Source: Saprospiraceae bacterium (lineage in GTDB: Bacteria; Bacteroidota; Bacteroidia; Chitinophagales; Saprospiraceae). From it: a stretch of DNA of 64,000 nt. Of the stretch, positions 53,473 through 62,152 are shown piece by piece. Within the stretch, counting starts at the first letter, position 1; every line of letters starts with the position of its first letter. A program made the position numbers and the translations under genes. Below the pieces are notes generated by a model that worked only from the letters and a program-made list of their open reading frames with translations, was not told the origin of the DNA and did no database searches. The DNA lies in assembly GCA_016717265.1 (NCBI GenBank), contig JADKFX010000001.1, forward strand, positions 1,376,501-1,440,500. The letters are read 5' to 3'.

Positions 53473-55673
53473 CAGTTAACCATTTCAGACATATACTTCA
53501 AACGAATTAAGCGGATTTCTTCAAATGTGATATCATCTTCCTTTAGACTTTGGTAGGCTTCTTCTGCAGAATCTGATTCAGCAGAATTGAAATAGTCAAA
53601 AATATCTTCTTTAGAATACTCATCTACATTATCCTTGATATAATAATCAATATTGATACGAGTCCCGGAAGAAACAATCATATTTAATTCATCCATCAAT
53701 TCTTCCATATTCATTTGCAGGTTTCTAGCAATGTCTTCTAATGGAATTTTTTTATCAATACTCTTAATAATTTCTACCTTATTTTTGGATTTATCTGCGA
53801 CTTGCCGAATTACAAAATCCTCTGCTCTTTCAATGTCATTTTCTTCGACATATTTTTGAATAAAATCTAAAAATGGCTGACCATATCGTTCCGCTTTTCC
53901 TTTACTAACCCCTGAGATTTTACAGAGATCATCAATTGTAATTGGAAAGCGTGTAGCCATTTCTTCCAATGCAGGATCAAAAAATATGACCCAGGGTTTT
54001 ACTTTATTTTTTCGGGCAACTTCTAATCGTATTTCTTTTAAAGTTTTGAATAAGACTGGATCTAAAGCGGCACCTTGTGAAGGCGCTGAGTCTTCTTCTG
54101 TAAAAGAGGAAGTATCCCCATAATCATGGTTGATACTAATATATACTTTTGTTGGTTTATCAATAAATTCTTGACCTTTTTCACTTAATTTTAAAATGCC
54201 ATAGGTTTCTATATCTTTAATGATATAATCCATTATGATTCCCTGACGGAAAAGTGAAAACCAATATAAATTTCCTTTGTCAATACCTTTTGAAAATAAC
54301 TCATTTTGATCTAAGTCATAATCTAAAATGTCTTTTGTCTTAACGCCACAAATAAACTCTACGAGTGTTTTGATTGTAAAATTTTGATTTAAAGATTTTA
54401 TTGCTTTTAATGCCAATAGCATTTCTTCTTTAGCTTCTTGTAAAGGTTTAGGATTGCGACAATTGTCGCACATTTCTTTACAGGATTCTTTGTCAAATTC
54501 TTCGCCAAAATAATGTAATACAAATTTTCTACGGCACACCGCACTTTCTACGTAAGCTTCCATTTCGTCCAGGAGTTGAGCGCCCATATCACGTTCAGAA
54601 GCTGGTTTGTCACGTAAAAATTTTTCTAGTCTTAGGAGATCTGCATTTGAAAAAAATGCATAGCAATCACCTACCATACCATCTCTACCGGCTCTGCCAG
54701 TTTCCTGATAGTAGTTTTCAAGACTTTTGGGTATATCAAAATGAATTACAAATCGCACATCTGGTTTATCAATTCCCATCCCAAATGCAATGGTAGCACA
54801 AATCACATCGATTTCTTCCATCAGAAAATCATCTTGAACTTGTGTGCGCGACTTAGCTTCCATACCTGCATGATAGGGAGATGCCTTAATCCCATTAACT
54901 TGTAAAATTTGCGCTAGATCTTCCGTAGTTTTTCTAGCTTGAACATATATAATTCCGGATTCTCCGGGGTGTGATTTAATAATTTGAACAATTTGTTTTG
55001 CAGTCTGATCTTTTGTAATTTTTGGTCGTACTTCGTAATATAGATTCGGTCTGTTAAATGATGAAACATAGATTTGTGGATCTACCATTTCCAAACTTTT
55101 TACAATATCTGTTTGGACTTTTGGTGTAGCGGTGGCAGTTAAAGCAATTGTAGGAATATGGCGATTTAAGGAATTGATCATATCCCGAATTCTTCGATAA
55201 TCTGGTCTAAAATCATGTCCCCATTCTGAAATACAATGCGCTTCATCCACGGCAATAAAGGATAGATCTACTGAATTTAAAAATTCTATAGTTTCCTCTT
55301 TTTGTAATGTTTCCGGAGCCACATATAATAGCTTGGTTTTACTGCGGACGATATCATCTTTCACCTGCTTAATTTCGGATCGATTCAGCGATGAATTTAA
55401 AAAATGAGCGATTTCATCTGTTTGACCGTAGCCTCGTATGGAGTCTACCTGGTTTTTCATTAATGCAATCAATGGTGAGATAATGATCGCAGTACCCGGG
55501 AGCATTAATGCCGGAAGTTGATAACATAAAGATTTACCGCCTCCTGTTGGCATTATGACAAAGGTATCTTTGCCATGCAATAAACTACTTATAATATGTT
55601 CCTGATTGTCTTTAAATGCTTCAAAGCCAAAGTGATTTTTTAATGCTTCGTAAATTATTTCTTTTGTGAACAT
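53472..55673 (-). CDS. recQ: ATP-dependent DNA helicase RecQ
   Basis: 733 residues. Walker A MPTGGGKSLCYQLP (~42), DEAH box FIAVDEAHCISEWGHDFR (~138), motif VI HFDIPKSLENYYQETGRAGR (split: YYQETGRAGRDG), the zinc cluster CDNCRNP (~395), a winged-helix RQC part, and a HRDC-like C-terminal region (~530-610). It unwinds DNA 3'-5' in repair and recombination restart. First gene of a long minus-strand run. Confidence 0.94.
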   Translation of the reverse strand: MFTKEIIYEALKNHFGFEAFKDNQEHIISSLLHGKDTFVIMPTGGGKSLCYQLPALMLPGTAIIISPLIALMKNQVDSIRGYGQTDEIAHFLNSSLNRSEIKQVKDDIVRSKTKLLYVAPETLQKEETIEFLNSVDLSFIAVDEAHCISEWGHDFRPDYRRIRDMINSLNRHIPTIALTATATPKVQTDIVKSLEMVDPQIYVSSFNRPNLYYEVRPKITKDQTAKQIVQIIKSHPGESGIIYVQARKTTEDLAQILQVNGIKASPYHAGMEAKSRTQVQDDFLMEEIDVICATIAFGMGIDKPDVRFVIHFDIPKSLENYYQETGRAGRDGMVGDCYAFFSNADLLRLEKFLRDKPASERDMGAQLLDEMEAYVESAVCRRKFVLHYFGEEFDKESCKEMCDNCRNPKPLQEAKEEMLLALKAIKSLNQNFTIKTLVEFICGVKTKDILDYDLDQNELFSKGIDKGNLYWFSLFRQGIIMDYIIKDIETYGILKLSEKGQEFIDKPTKVYISINHDYGDTSSFTEEDSAPSQGAALDPVLFKTLKEIRLEVARKNKVKPWVIFFDPALEEMATRFPITIDDLCKISGVSKGKAERYGQPFLDFIQKYVEENDIERAEDFVIRQVADKSKNKVEIIKSIDKKIPLEDIARNLQMNMEELMDELNMIVSSGTRINIDYYIKDNVDEYSKEDIFDYFNSAESDSAEEAYQSLKEDDITFEEIRLIRLKYMSEMVN

Positions 55674-55831
55674 CGGTTACAATTTGTTGCTTATTTGTTT
55701 TTTATACATATAAGCGATTGGGTTAAGGGAACTAAAAATACGTCGAAATCCCGGATTGGTTTAGTTATTGTGATTTATTTTGCAAATATTTTACAAAAAA
55801 TTCGCCTTAAACATATCAGCTTTGTGATTTT

Positions 55832-57310
55832 ATGATAAATATTCAGAATTCTTTACTCATTAAGATTCAGGAATTAGAATTGATTTCAAAGCGTCTTGAG
55901 CCTAAAATAGAGCTTCGAAAAGATTGGACTGATAAAGTGAATCAGTTTGCTTTTGAATTTATTGATTCTTTGAACGAACAATCTGCATTTCAAATGTTTG
56001 GTAGTTTGAAAGATTGTCTCAATTTAAATCTTGAAGAAAATTCAACTCAAGAAATTTCAACAGTTTTATCTGATCTAAAAGAAAATTTAATTTCTCAGGG
56101 TTTAAATCCAGCATCCGGAGGACATCTGGGTTATATACCAGGTGGCGGGATCTATGGAACGGCTCTGGGTGATTATTTAGCAGCCATTACAAATCAGTAT
56201 GCGGGTATTTTTTATGGAGGACCAGGTGCAGTAAAAATTGAGAATGAACTGATTCGTTGGATGGCTTCTTTATTCGGGTATCCGGAGAATAGTCATGGGA
56301 ATCTTTCAAGTGGGGGTTCCATTGCTAATTTAATTGCCATTGTTACTGCACGAGAAGCTAGACAAATAAAATCATCAGAGATTTCTAAACAATGTATATA
56401 TCTCACAGAACAAGTTCATCATTGTGTGCATAAAGCAATTCGAATTTCTGGTCTTGGAGAAGCTCAAATCCGTTTTATAGGAATGGATTCTAAGTTCAGA
56501 ATGGATGGAGCTTTATTAAGAAATGCTATTATTAAAGACAAAATGGATGGGTTTACGCCGTTTTTAGTGGTTGGAAGTGCAGGAACCACAGATACTGGTG
56601 CAATTGATCCTTTAGATCTTATTGCAGAGATCGCCCAGGAGGAGCATATTTGGTTTCATGTGGATGCAGCTTATGGAGGTTTTTTTACACTTTGTAATTT
56701 AAAAAATGAAGAGGGTAGGACTTATAAAGACCTACTAAAAGGTATTGAAAGATCAGATAGCTTGGTTGTAGACCCACATAAGGGACTATTTCTTTCATAC
56801 GGATTAGGGGCTGTTTTAATTAAGGATACAGCGGCTCAGTATAGAGCGCATTATTATAAGGCGGCTTATATGCAAGATACGCTTTCTAATCAGGAGGAAT
56901 TAAGTCCCTCAGATTTGTCACCTGAACTTACCAAGCATTTTAGAGGATTAAGACTATGGTTGCCTTTAAAACTGCATGGTTTAGCCCCATTCAGGGCATG
57001 TTTGGAAGAGAAAATCTTATTGTGTAGGTACTTTTATGAAGAAATTGGTAAACTTGGATTTGAAAGAGGGCCATTTCCAGAAACTTCAGTATGTATATAT
57101 AGATACGTACCGGAAAGCTCAAATGCCAATGAATTTAACCAAAAATTGGTGGATTATATAGTGCAAAATGGGCGGGTTTTTGTCTCCTCAACCTCTATAA
57201 ATGGGGTTTTCTGGATTCGAATCGCTATTTTGAGCTTTAGGACACATCTAACTATTATTCAGGATTACCTGGATTTGTTAAAACAAGCATTAACGAAGCT
57301 AAAATACTGA
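55832..57310 (+). CDS. PLP-dependent group II amino-acid decarboxylase
   Basis: 492 residues. The lysine that binds PLP lies in VVDPHKGLFLSYG (~320), the conserved Asp in FHVDAAYGGF, with LSSGGSIANLIAI and GSAGTTDTGAIDPL upstream. This is the aromatic-L-amino-acid/glutamate/2,4-diaminobutyrate decarboxylase-like family; the length and GHLGYIPGGG front fit the aromatic-type branch, but the substrate is not certain. Divergent from recQ, 80 bp before rpsF. Confidence 0.8.
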   Translation: MINIQNSLLIKIQELELISKRLEPKIELRKDWTDKVNQFAFEFIDSLNEQSAFQMFGSLKDCLNLNLEENSTQEISTVLSDLKENLISQGLNPASGGHLGYIPGGGIYGTALGDYLAAITNQYAGIFYGGPGAVKIENELIRWMASLFGYPENSHGNLSSGGSIANLIAIVTAREARQIKSSEISKQCIYLTEQVHHCVHKAIRISGLGEAQIRFIGMDSKFRMDGALLRNAIIKDKMDGFTPFLVVGSAGTTDTGAIDPLDLIAEIAQEEHIWFHVDAAYGGFFTLCNLKNEEGRTYKDLLKGIERSDSLVVDPHKGLFLSYGLGAVLIKDTAAQYRAHYYKAAYMQDTLSNQEELSPSDLSPELTKHFRGLRLWLPLKLHGLAPFRACLEEKILLCRYFYEEIGKLGFERGPFPETSVCIYRYVPESSNANEFNQKLVDYIVQNGRVFVSSTSINGVFWIRIAILSFRTHLTIIQDYLDLLKQALTKLKY

Positions 57311-57323
57311 TTTTCTATTGGAA

Positions 57324-57355
57324 TTTGGAAATTTTATAAGAAGTTGCTACATTTG
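57324..57355 (+). promoter_or_regulatory. Promoter of the rpsF-rpsR-rplI operon
   Basis: TTTG (57324-57327), a 20 bp spacer and TACATTTG (57348-57355) match the Bacteroidota sigma factor consensus TTTG-N19-20-TAnnTTTG. It lies 35 bp upstream of the rpsF start. Confidence 0.75.
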
Positions 57356-57389
57356 CAGCCCTTTTTAAAATAAAAGAATAAAATTAATT

Positions 57390-57842
57390 ATGCGTCATTT
57401 TGAAGTAAGCTTTATCGTTGATCCAGTACTGTCGGGCGATGAGGTTAAATCGACAGCTCAAACATACCAGGATATGCTCACCAATGAAGGTGCCCGTATT
57501 ATCCAGGTTGATGAGATGGGACTTAGGCAATTAGCTTATCCCATTAACAACCGGTCATCCGGATTGTATTTTTGCATTGAATTTGCAACTGAAAACCCAA
57601 CGTTTATTGGCAAATTTGAACTTGCCTTAAAACGGGACGAGCGTATTTTGCGTTTTCTTACTGTCAAGCTTGATAAATTTGGTGTCAAGTATAATGATGA
57701 TAAAAGAAATGGAAAAATTGGTAAAAAAGCGAGAAAGGAAAAGCAAAATGAAATCACTGCTGGTTTAATTACAGATTCAATTACAAGATCTGTAAATGCA
57801 ATTCCAACGCCTCCAGTTGAAATCATAACTGAGGAAGAATAA
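57390..57842 (+). CDS. rpsF: Ribosomal protein bS6
   Basis: 150 residues. Front MRHFEVSFIVDPVLSGDEV and RQLAYPINNRSSGLYFCIEF, typical bS6. It binds 16S rRNA in the small subunit next to bS18, whose gene follows 26 bp later. The C-terminus after ~110 is a basic then Pro/Glu tail (NGKIGKKARKEKQNE), longer than the compact forms of the family. Confidence 0.96.
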   Translation: MRHFEVSFIVDPVLSGDEVKSTAQTYQDMLTNEGARIIQVDEMGLRQLAYPINNRSSGLYFCIEFATENPTFIGKFELALKRDERILRFLTVKLDKFGVKYNDDKRNGKIGKKARKEKQNEITAGLITDSITRSVNAIPTPPVEIITEEE

Positions 57843-57868
57843 TTTCAAAATTTAAAAAAATTTAAAAA

Positions 57869-58135
57869 ATGGCAACGCAAGACGAAATTAAGTTTCTCAG
57901 TAATCCGAATATCGGACAGAAAAAAAGTAAATACTGCCGTTTCAAGAAATTCGGCTTAAAATATATCGATTATAAAGATGAGGCATTTTTAGTTCAATTT
58001 GTAAATGAACAAGGAAAATTATTGCCACGTCGATTGACCGGTAATTCATTGAAATATCAAAGAAGAGTTGCAACCGCTGTAAAACGCGCAAGACATTTAG
58101 CAATTCTTCCATATGTAACAGATCTTTTAAAATAA
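57869..58135 (+). CDS. rpsR: Ribosomal protein bS18
   Basis: 88 residues. Core YCRFKKFGLKYIDYKD and RRLTGNSLKYQRRVATAVKR, ending ARHLAILPYVTDLLK. Small-subunit partner of bS6. It sits between rpsF and rplI, the usual bacterial order. Confidence 0.96.
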   Translation: MATQDEIKFLSNPNIGQKKSKYCRFKKFGLKYIDYKDEAFLVQFVNEQGKLLPRRLTGNSLKYQRRVATAVKRARHLAILPYVTDLLK

Positions 58136-58153
58136 TCCTAAACTGAAAAAATT

Positions 58154-58600
58154 ATGGAAATCATTTTATTAAAAGATATGGATAAATTAGGCGACAAACA
58201 TGAAGTCGTAAAAGTACGTCCTGGCTTTGGTCGTAATTTTTTAATTCCAAATGGTATTGCATTGTTGGCTAATGATGGTAACCTTCGCAAACTTGCTGAA
58301 TTAAAAAGACAAGAAGACGCACGGGAGAATAAAAAAGTGAATGATTATAAAGCAATGGCAGATCAATTAAATGGTGTGGTATTGAAAATTGGAGCTAAAA
58401 CTGGAGCATCCGACAAAATATTCGGAAGTGTTACCAATGTTCAATTAGCACAAGCTTTAAAAGATCAATGTAATTTAGATGTAGAACGCAAGAAAATTCA
58501 TATTGAAGAGGAAGTAAAAACAACAGGTGTTTATACTGCTATGATTGACTTCCATAAAGATGTTCATACGAAAGTAACATTTGAAGTAGTATCAGAGTAA
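58154..58600 (+). CDS. rplI: Ribosomal protein bL9
   Basis: 148 residues. N-terminal domain MEIILLKDMDKLGDKHEVV and the GFGRNFLIPNG motif, a linker helix (~45-75) and the C-terminal domain. Binds 23S rRNA in the large subunit. Last gene of the operon, followed by a strong terminator. Confidence 0.96.
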   Translation: MEIILLKDMDKLGDKHEVVKVRPGFGRNFLIPNGIALLANDGNLRKLAELKRQEDARENKKVNDYKAMADQLNGVVLKIGAKTGASDKIFGSVTNVQLAQALKDQCNLDVERKKIHIEEEVKTTGVYTAMIDFHKDVHTKVTFEVVSE

Positions 58601-58623
58601 GCTAAAAAAATTGCAACCTATAA

Positions 58624-58653
58624 AATCCCGAATCATATACCTGATTCGGGATT
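58624..58653 (+). terminator. Terminator of the rpsF operon
   Basis: Perfect 12 bp stem AATCCCGAATCA / TGATTCGGGATT, loop TATACC, followed by ten T. It may also serve the converging gene at 58663. Confidence 0.93.
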
Positions 58654-58662
58654 TTTTTTTTA

Positions 58663-59436
58663 TCAAATAAAGCCTACAATCATTAATACTGCAAAACCAA
58701 TTAAACATATACAAATTAGAGTTTGCAACTGGCTTGAACTTATTTTCTGGATATATTTATTACCTAACCAAGCTCCCGAAAAAGCTGAAATTAAAGCAAC
58801 ACCAATAAGTCCCAAATTTGAATGTGCTAATTCTGAAAAATTCGTTTTTCCATAGATCCAAAGCCGACCTATATCGACCAGGCATGCACATGCAATGCCC
58901 GTTGCAATAAATTGATGTTTGTTTAATCCAGCTTTACTTAAAAATGCAGATCGCAAGGCACCTTGATGACCAGAAAGGCCACCAAAAAAGCCACTTAAAA
59001 TTCCACCCCATAATATTTGATTTTTATTTAATTGGATTGTTTTAAGGCGATTGGTAAATTCCAATAAAACAAATACGATTAAGAGACTCCCTATGATTAA
59101 TTTTAACATCGTAATTTTCATTGGATAATCTAATAAAGAATAATTTAAGGACCATCCAGAATTATAAAAGTAAGCAAAGACTATTGCACCCAGGATCGAA
59201 GTGAATAATGAAATCAAACCAAAAGATTTAAGAATACTAAAATCAATATTGCCATATGTAAGAAATAACTTAAAGAAATTATTTAAAAAATGTACAATGG
59301 CGGTCATGATGATAGCGACTTCTACCGATACTAATATGGTAAAAACAGGAAGGAGTATGGTACCTAAACCAAAACCACTATAAAAAGTTAGTAAAGAACC
59401 CAAAAAGGAAAAGAGTATTACAATAATATATTCCAT
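58663..59436 (-). CDS. TauE/SafE-family membrane exporter
   Basis: 257 residues with seven to eight membrane helices. Family pattern at the front (FLGSLLTFYSGFGLGTILLP) and in the middle (ILSGFFGGLSGHQGALRSAF). TauE/SafE proteins carry sulfite, sulfoacetate or related anions; the substrate here is unknown. 4 bp downstream of the next small gene, same strand. Confidence 0.8.
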   Translation of the reverse strand: MEYIIVILFSFLGSLLTFYSGFGLGTILLPVFTILVSVEVAIIMTAIVHFLNNFFKLFLTYGNIDFSILKSFGLISLFTSILGAIVFAYFYNSGWSLNYSLLDYPMKITMLKLIIGSLLIVFVLLEFTNRLKTIQLNKNQILWGGILSGFFGGLSGHQGALRSAFLSKAGLNKHQFIATGIACACLVDIGRLWIYGKTNFSELAHSNLGLIGVALISAFSGAWLGNKYIQKISSSQLQTLICICLIGFAVLMIVGFI

Positions 59437-59439
59437 ATT

Positions 59440-59799
59440 TCAATTTCTCATTCGCAAATATAATGTGAGTCCAATTGCAAGTATAATTAAACAAATCAAA
59501 AGAACTATATGAAGTTCGTCCCGTCTTTCTGAATTCCGGTTTAGATTTAATTGTGTTTTCGCTTTTGTATCCACTTTTAATTCGTACTCAAATCCATCTG
59601 GTTTTTTAAGAATATGGAAATTCAAAAGTTCTTGTTCAAAAAAAAAGGTGTATGTTTTATCTGCCACGATCCCAAAATCGATAATCAGTATTTTCTGGTC
59701 CAAATAGGCAACAAAATGCCCGCTTTGTTCACCATGATACATCCCAAAAACATGGTCCATTCCTCCTTGATCGTAAAATGTCCAAACTTGTTGTGTCAT
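59440..59799 (-). CDS. Small hypothetical protein with C-terminal membrane helix
   Basis: 119 residues from ATG 59799 (MTQQVWTFYDQGG); the frame extends two codons to a TTG. The first ~85 residues are beta-rich (HFVAYLDQKILIIDFGIVAD), and the last ~25 a single membrane helix (LHIVLLICLIILAIGLTLYL) ending RMRN. No family recognised. It lies 4 bp before the TauE-like gene and is probably co-transcribed. Confidence 0.55.
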   Translation of the reverse strand: MTQQVWTFYDQGGMDHVFGMYHGEQSGHFVAYLDQKILIIDFGIVADKTYTFFFEQELLNFHILKKPDGFEYELKVDTKAKTQLNLNRNSERRDELHIVLLICLIILAIGLTLYLRMRN

Positions 59800-59940
59800 A
59801 ATCAAGAACTGCTTTGTTACTCGTAATTGCGAATCCTATCTAAATTATTTAAACATAAGCAAATAGCTTTATAATGCACTACTTTTAATGGATGTAGTGG
59901 TAAGTAAAAATACCATATCTTCGTTTTGAAAATAGACATT

Positions 59941-61338
59941 ATGCAAAAAATATTTTTATTGATTGGGTATTTTGCTTTTGTAACTGTAGGTTTTTCTCAA
60001 AACTTAATCCCTAATCCTGGTTTTGAACAATGTGACAAATGTGATTCCAGAGGATTTTTTGAGTTGGGTATTGGTTATGGTGCAAATGATCCAATAGACT
60101 GGAATGCATCCACCTATGGAACTCCGGATATTTATTCAATAAGTCCCCGTACAGGAAAGAAGCATGGTGGGTTTTTTCTAGGATTTCCAAAATACGAGTA
60201 CCTGACCAATCACTTTACAAGTCCTTTAAAAGCAGGTGCGACTTACCGATTTAGTTTTTGGGTAAGACCCGGTACACAGAATTTGAATTATATTCTAGAT
60301 GAAATTGGAGTTTATATTCAGACCGGAACAGCTAAATATCCACAGGCAGACCCATTGAAGCAATTAATACCAACATTTCAATCTCCGAATAACGAATTTA
60401 TTGATGCCTCAGGGTATCGGCAATATAGTTTTGAATATTTGTCGTGCGGGGGTGAAGACCATTTTATTGTAGGACGATTTCAAGCTTTACAAAAAGGTGA
60501 TACCATGTTTGTAGGTGCAAAACGACCAGCCAATCCAGCAAGTGAACCCATCTATTATTTTGTAGATGATTTTGAAATGATTGAATTAAACCCACCGGTT
60601 GCCATCGACCTTTTACCTGAAAAAATAGCATTATGTCCAGGTGAAATAAAGCAAATCAGTATATCGGCTCCTTATGACAAAGGGGCCATTTTATGGAGTA
60701 CAGGTGAAACAAATGCTACCATCAATATTCCACAATCTAGTTCCTTAAGTGTAGAAATTAAATTAAATGATTTTTGTAAAACAGTACTCCGGGATACCAT
60801 CCTAATACAATTAGAAAAGGAAATCAGTATTAAAATTTTAGGAAAAGATAGTATTTGCATAGGTGATACCGTATCCCTCAATGCAATTTGTAATGGAAAC
60901 TGCTTTGATATTATATGGAATACCAATGAAACAACCAAAGCAATAAATATTACAAAAGATGGTGTTTATACTGTAAAAGCGAAATCGATCTGTAAGGAAC
61001 TTACAGATAGTAAAGAAGTGTTTAGCTTGCGAAAATTGTTGGAATCATTTATTCAATTTCCAAATTTAATCATTCCAAATGGGGAAGAAGTAAATCGCGA
61101 ATTCAGGCCAATTATTGATTCCAATCACAAAGACAAAGATCGGATTAAAGCAATGAAAATGGTGATTTATAACCGATGGGGTCAAAAGTTATTTGAGACC
61201 TCTAATAAGGATGGAAAATGGATACCTGAAATCAACACACCTATGGAAACCTATATGTATGTGGTAGAATTTGAATATCAGGATTGTGATCAGATCCGTA
61301 AACGTTTAATGAAAGGTTCCGTAACTTTAGTTCGATGA
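59941..61338 (+). CDS. Gliding-motility-type CHU_C surface protein
   Basis: 465 residues from ATG 59941 (MQKIFLLIGYFAFVTVGFSQ, signal peptide); the TTG at 59926 is not needed. A carbohydrate-binding-like beta domain with SLIPNPGFEQCDKC-type front (seen NLIPNPGFEQCDKC) and YRFSFWVRPGTQN is followed by two Ig/PKD-like beta domains. The last ~95 residues are the CHU_C/T9SS type B sorting domain (IYNRWGQKLFE, TYMYVVEFEYQDC, ending KGSVTLVR). Probably exported by T9SS. Its stop overlaps the SDR start. Confidence 0.82.
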   Translation: MQKIFLLIGYFAFVTVGFSQNLIPNPGFEQCDKCDSRGFFELGIGYGANDPIDWNASTYGTPDIYSISPRTGKKHGGFFLGFPKYEYLTNHFTSPLKAGATYRFSFWVRPGTQNLNYILDEIGVYIQTGTAKYPQADPLKQLIPTFQSPNNEFIDASGYRQYSFEYLSCGGEDHFIVGRFQALQKGDTMFVGAKRPANPASEPIYYFVDDFEMIELNPPVAIDLLPEKIALCPGEIKQISISAPYDKGAILWSTGETNATINIPQSSSLSVEIKLNDFCKTVLRDTILIQLEKEISIKILGKDSICIGDTVSLNAICNGNCFDIIWNTNETTKAINITKDGVYTVKAKSICKELTDSKEVFSLRKLLESFIQFPNLIIPNGEEVNREFRPIIDSNHKDKDRIKAMKMVIYNRWGQKLFETSNKDGKWIPEINTPMETYMYVVEFEYQDCDQIRKRLMKGSVTLVR

Positions 61339-62126
61339 TGTTAAAAATTCAATTAGATAATAAACATGCCCTCGTATGTGGCGCTAGTAAAGGAATTGGA
61401 AAAGCAACTGCATTCGCTTTAGCATCTGCAGGTGCATCTGTAACCCTACTTGCAAGAAATGCAGTCCTTTTAGAAGAACTGATAAGCCAACTTCCTAAAA
61501 GTCAAAATCAAAGTCATCGGGCATTGATTGCTGATATGAATGATCCATTGGATTTGAATAAAAAAATTCATGGGCTTGCTTTAAGTAATCCAGTGCAGAT
61601 ATTAGTTAATAACACCGGAGGTCCTCCAGGTGGTCCAATTCTTTCAGCAGATCAAAATCAATTTGAACTGGCTTTTCGGCAACATCTTATTTGCAACCAT
61701 ATCCTTGTAAGTAATTTAGTTCAAGGCATGAAAGATTCATCCTACGGCAGAATTATTAATATCATTTCAACTTCAGTAAAACAACCTCTGGATAATCTTG
61801 GAGTGTCGAATACGATCAGAGGTGCAGTTGCAAATTGGGCAAAAACACTTGCTAATGAATTAGCAAGTTTTCAAATAACGGTAAACAATATTTTGCCTGG
61901 GGCAACGCAAACAGAGCGATTAGAAGCAATCATAGAAAGAGAATCCGTCCAACTGAAATTAAGTTCGGAAGCTGTTTCTGCTAAAATGATTTCTGCAATT
62001 CCTATGAAGCGATTTGCCAAACCAGAGGAAATAGCAAATGCAGTTGCTTTTCTCGCAAGTCCATTAGCTGGATATATTACAGGAATTAATTTACCTGTAG
62101 ATGGTGGTAGAACCAGATGCTTATAA
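61335..62126 (+). CDS. Short-chain dehydrogenase/reductase lacking the usual catalytic Tyr-Lys pair
   Basis: 263 residues. Rossmann NAD(P) motif VCGASKGIGKATAFAL, Asn-rich NNTGGPPGGP, IISTSVKQPLDNLGVSNTIR and the C-terminal SPLAGYITGINLPVDGGRTR. SDR enzymes normally use YxxxK about 12 residues after the catalytic Ser; here that place reads SNTIR. Members with SNxxR are known as an SDR subgroup and may act differently. Overlaps the CHU_C stop (ATGATG) by 4 bp, so it is probably co-translated. Confidence 0.85.
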   Translation: MMLKIQLDNKHALVCGASKGIGKATAFALASAGASVTLLARNAVLLEELISQLPKSQNQSHRALIADMNDPLDLNKKIHGLALSNPVQILVNNTGGPPGGPILSADQNQFELAFRQHLICNHILVSNLVQGMKDSSYGRIINIISTSVKQPLDNLGVSNTIRGAVANWAKTLANELASFQITVNNILPGATQTERLEAIIERESVQLKLSSEAVSAKMISAIPMKRFAKPEEIANAVAFLASPLAGYITGINLPVDGGRTRCL

Positions 62127-62152
62127 TTTTCAAGTTTTAAATTACTTCTAAC

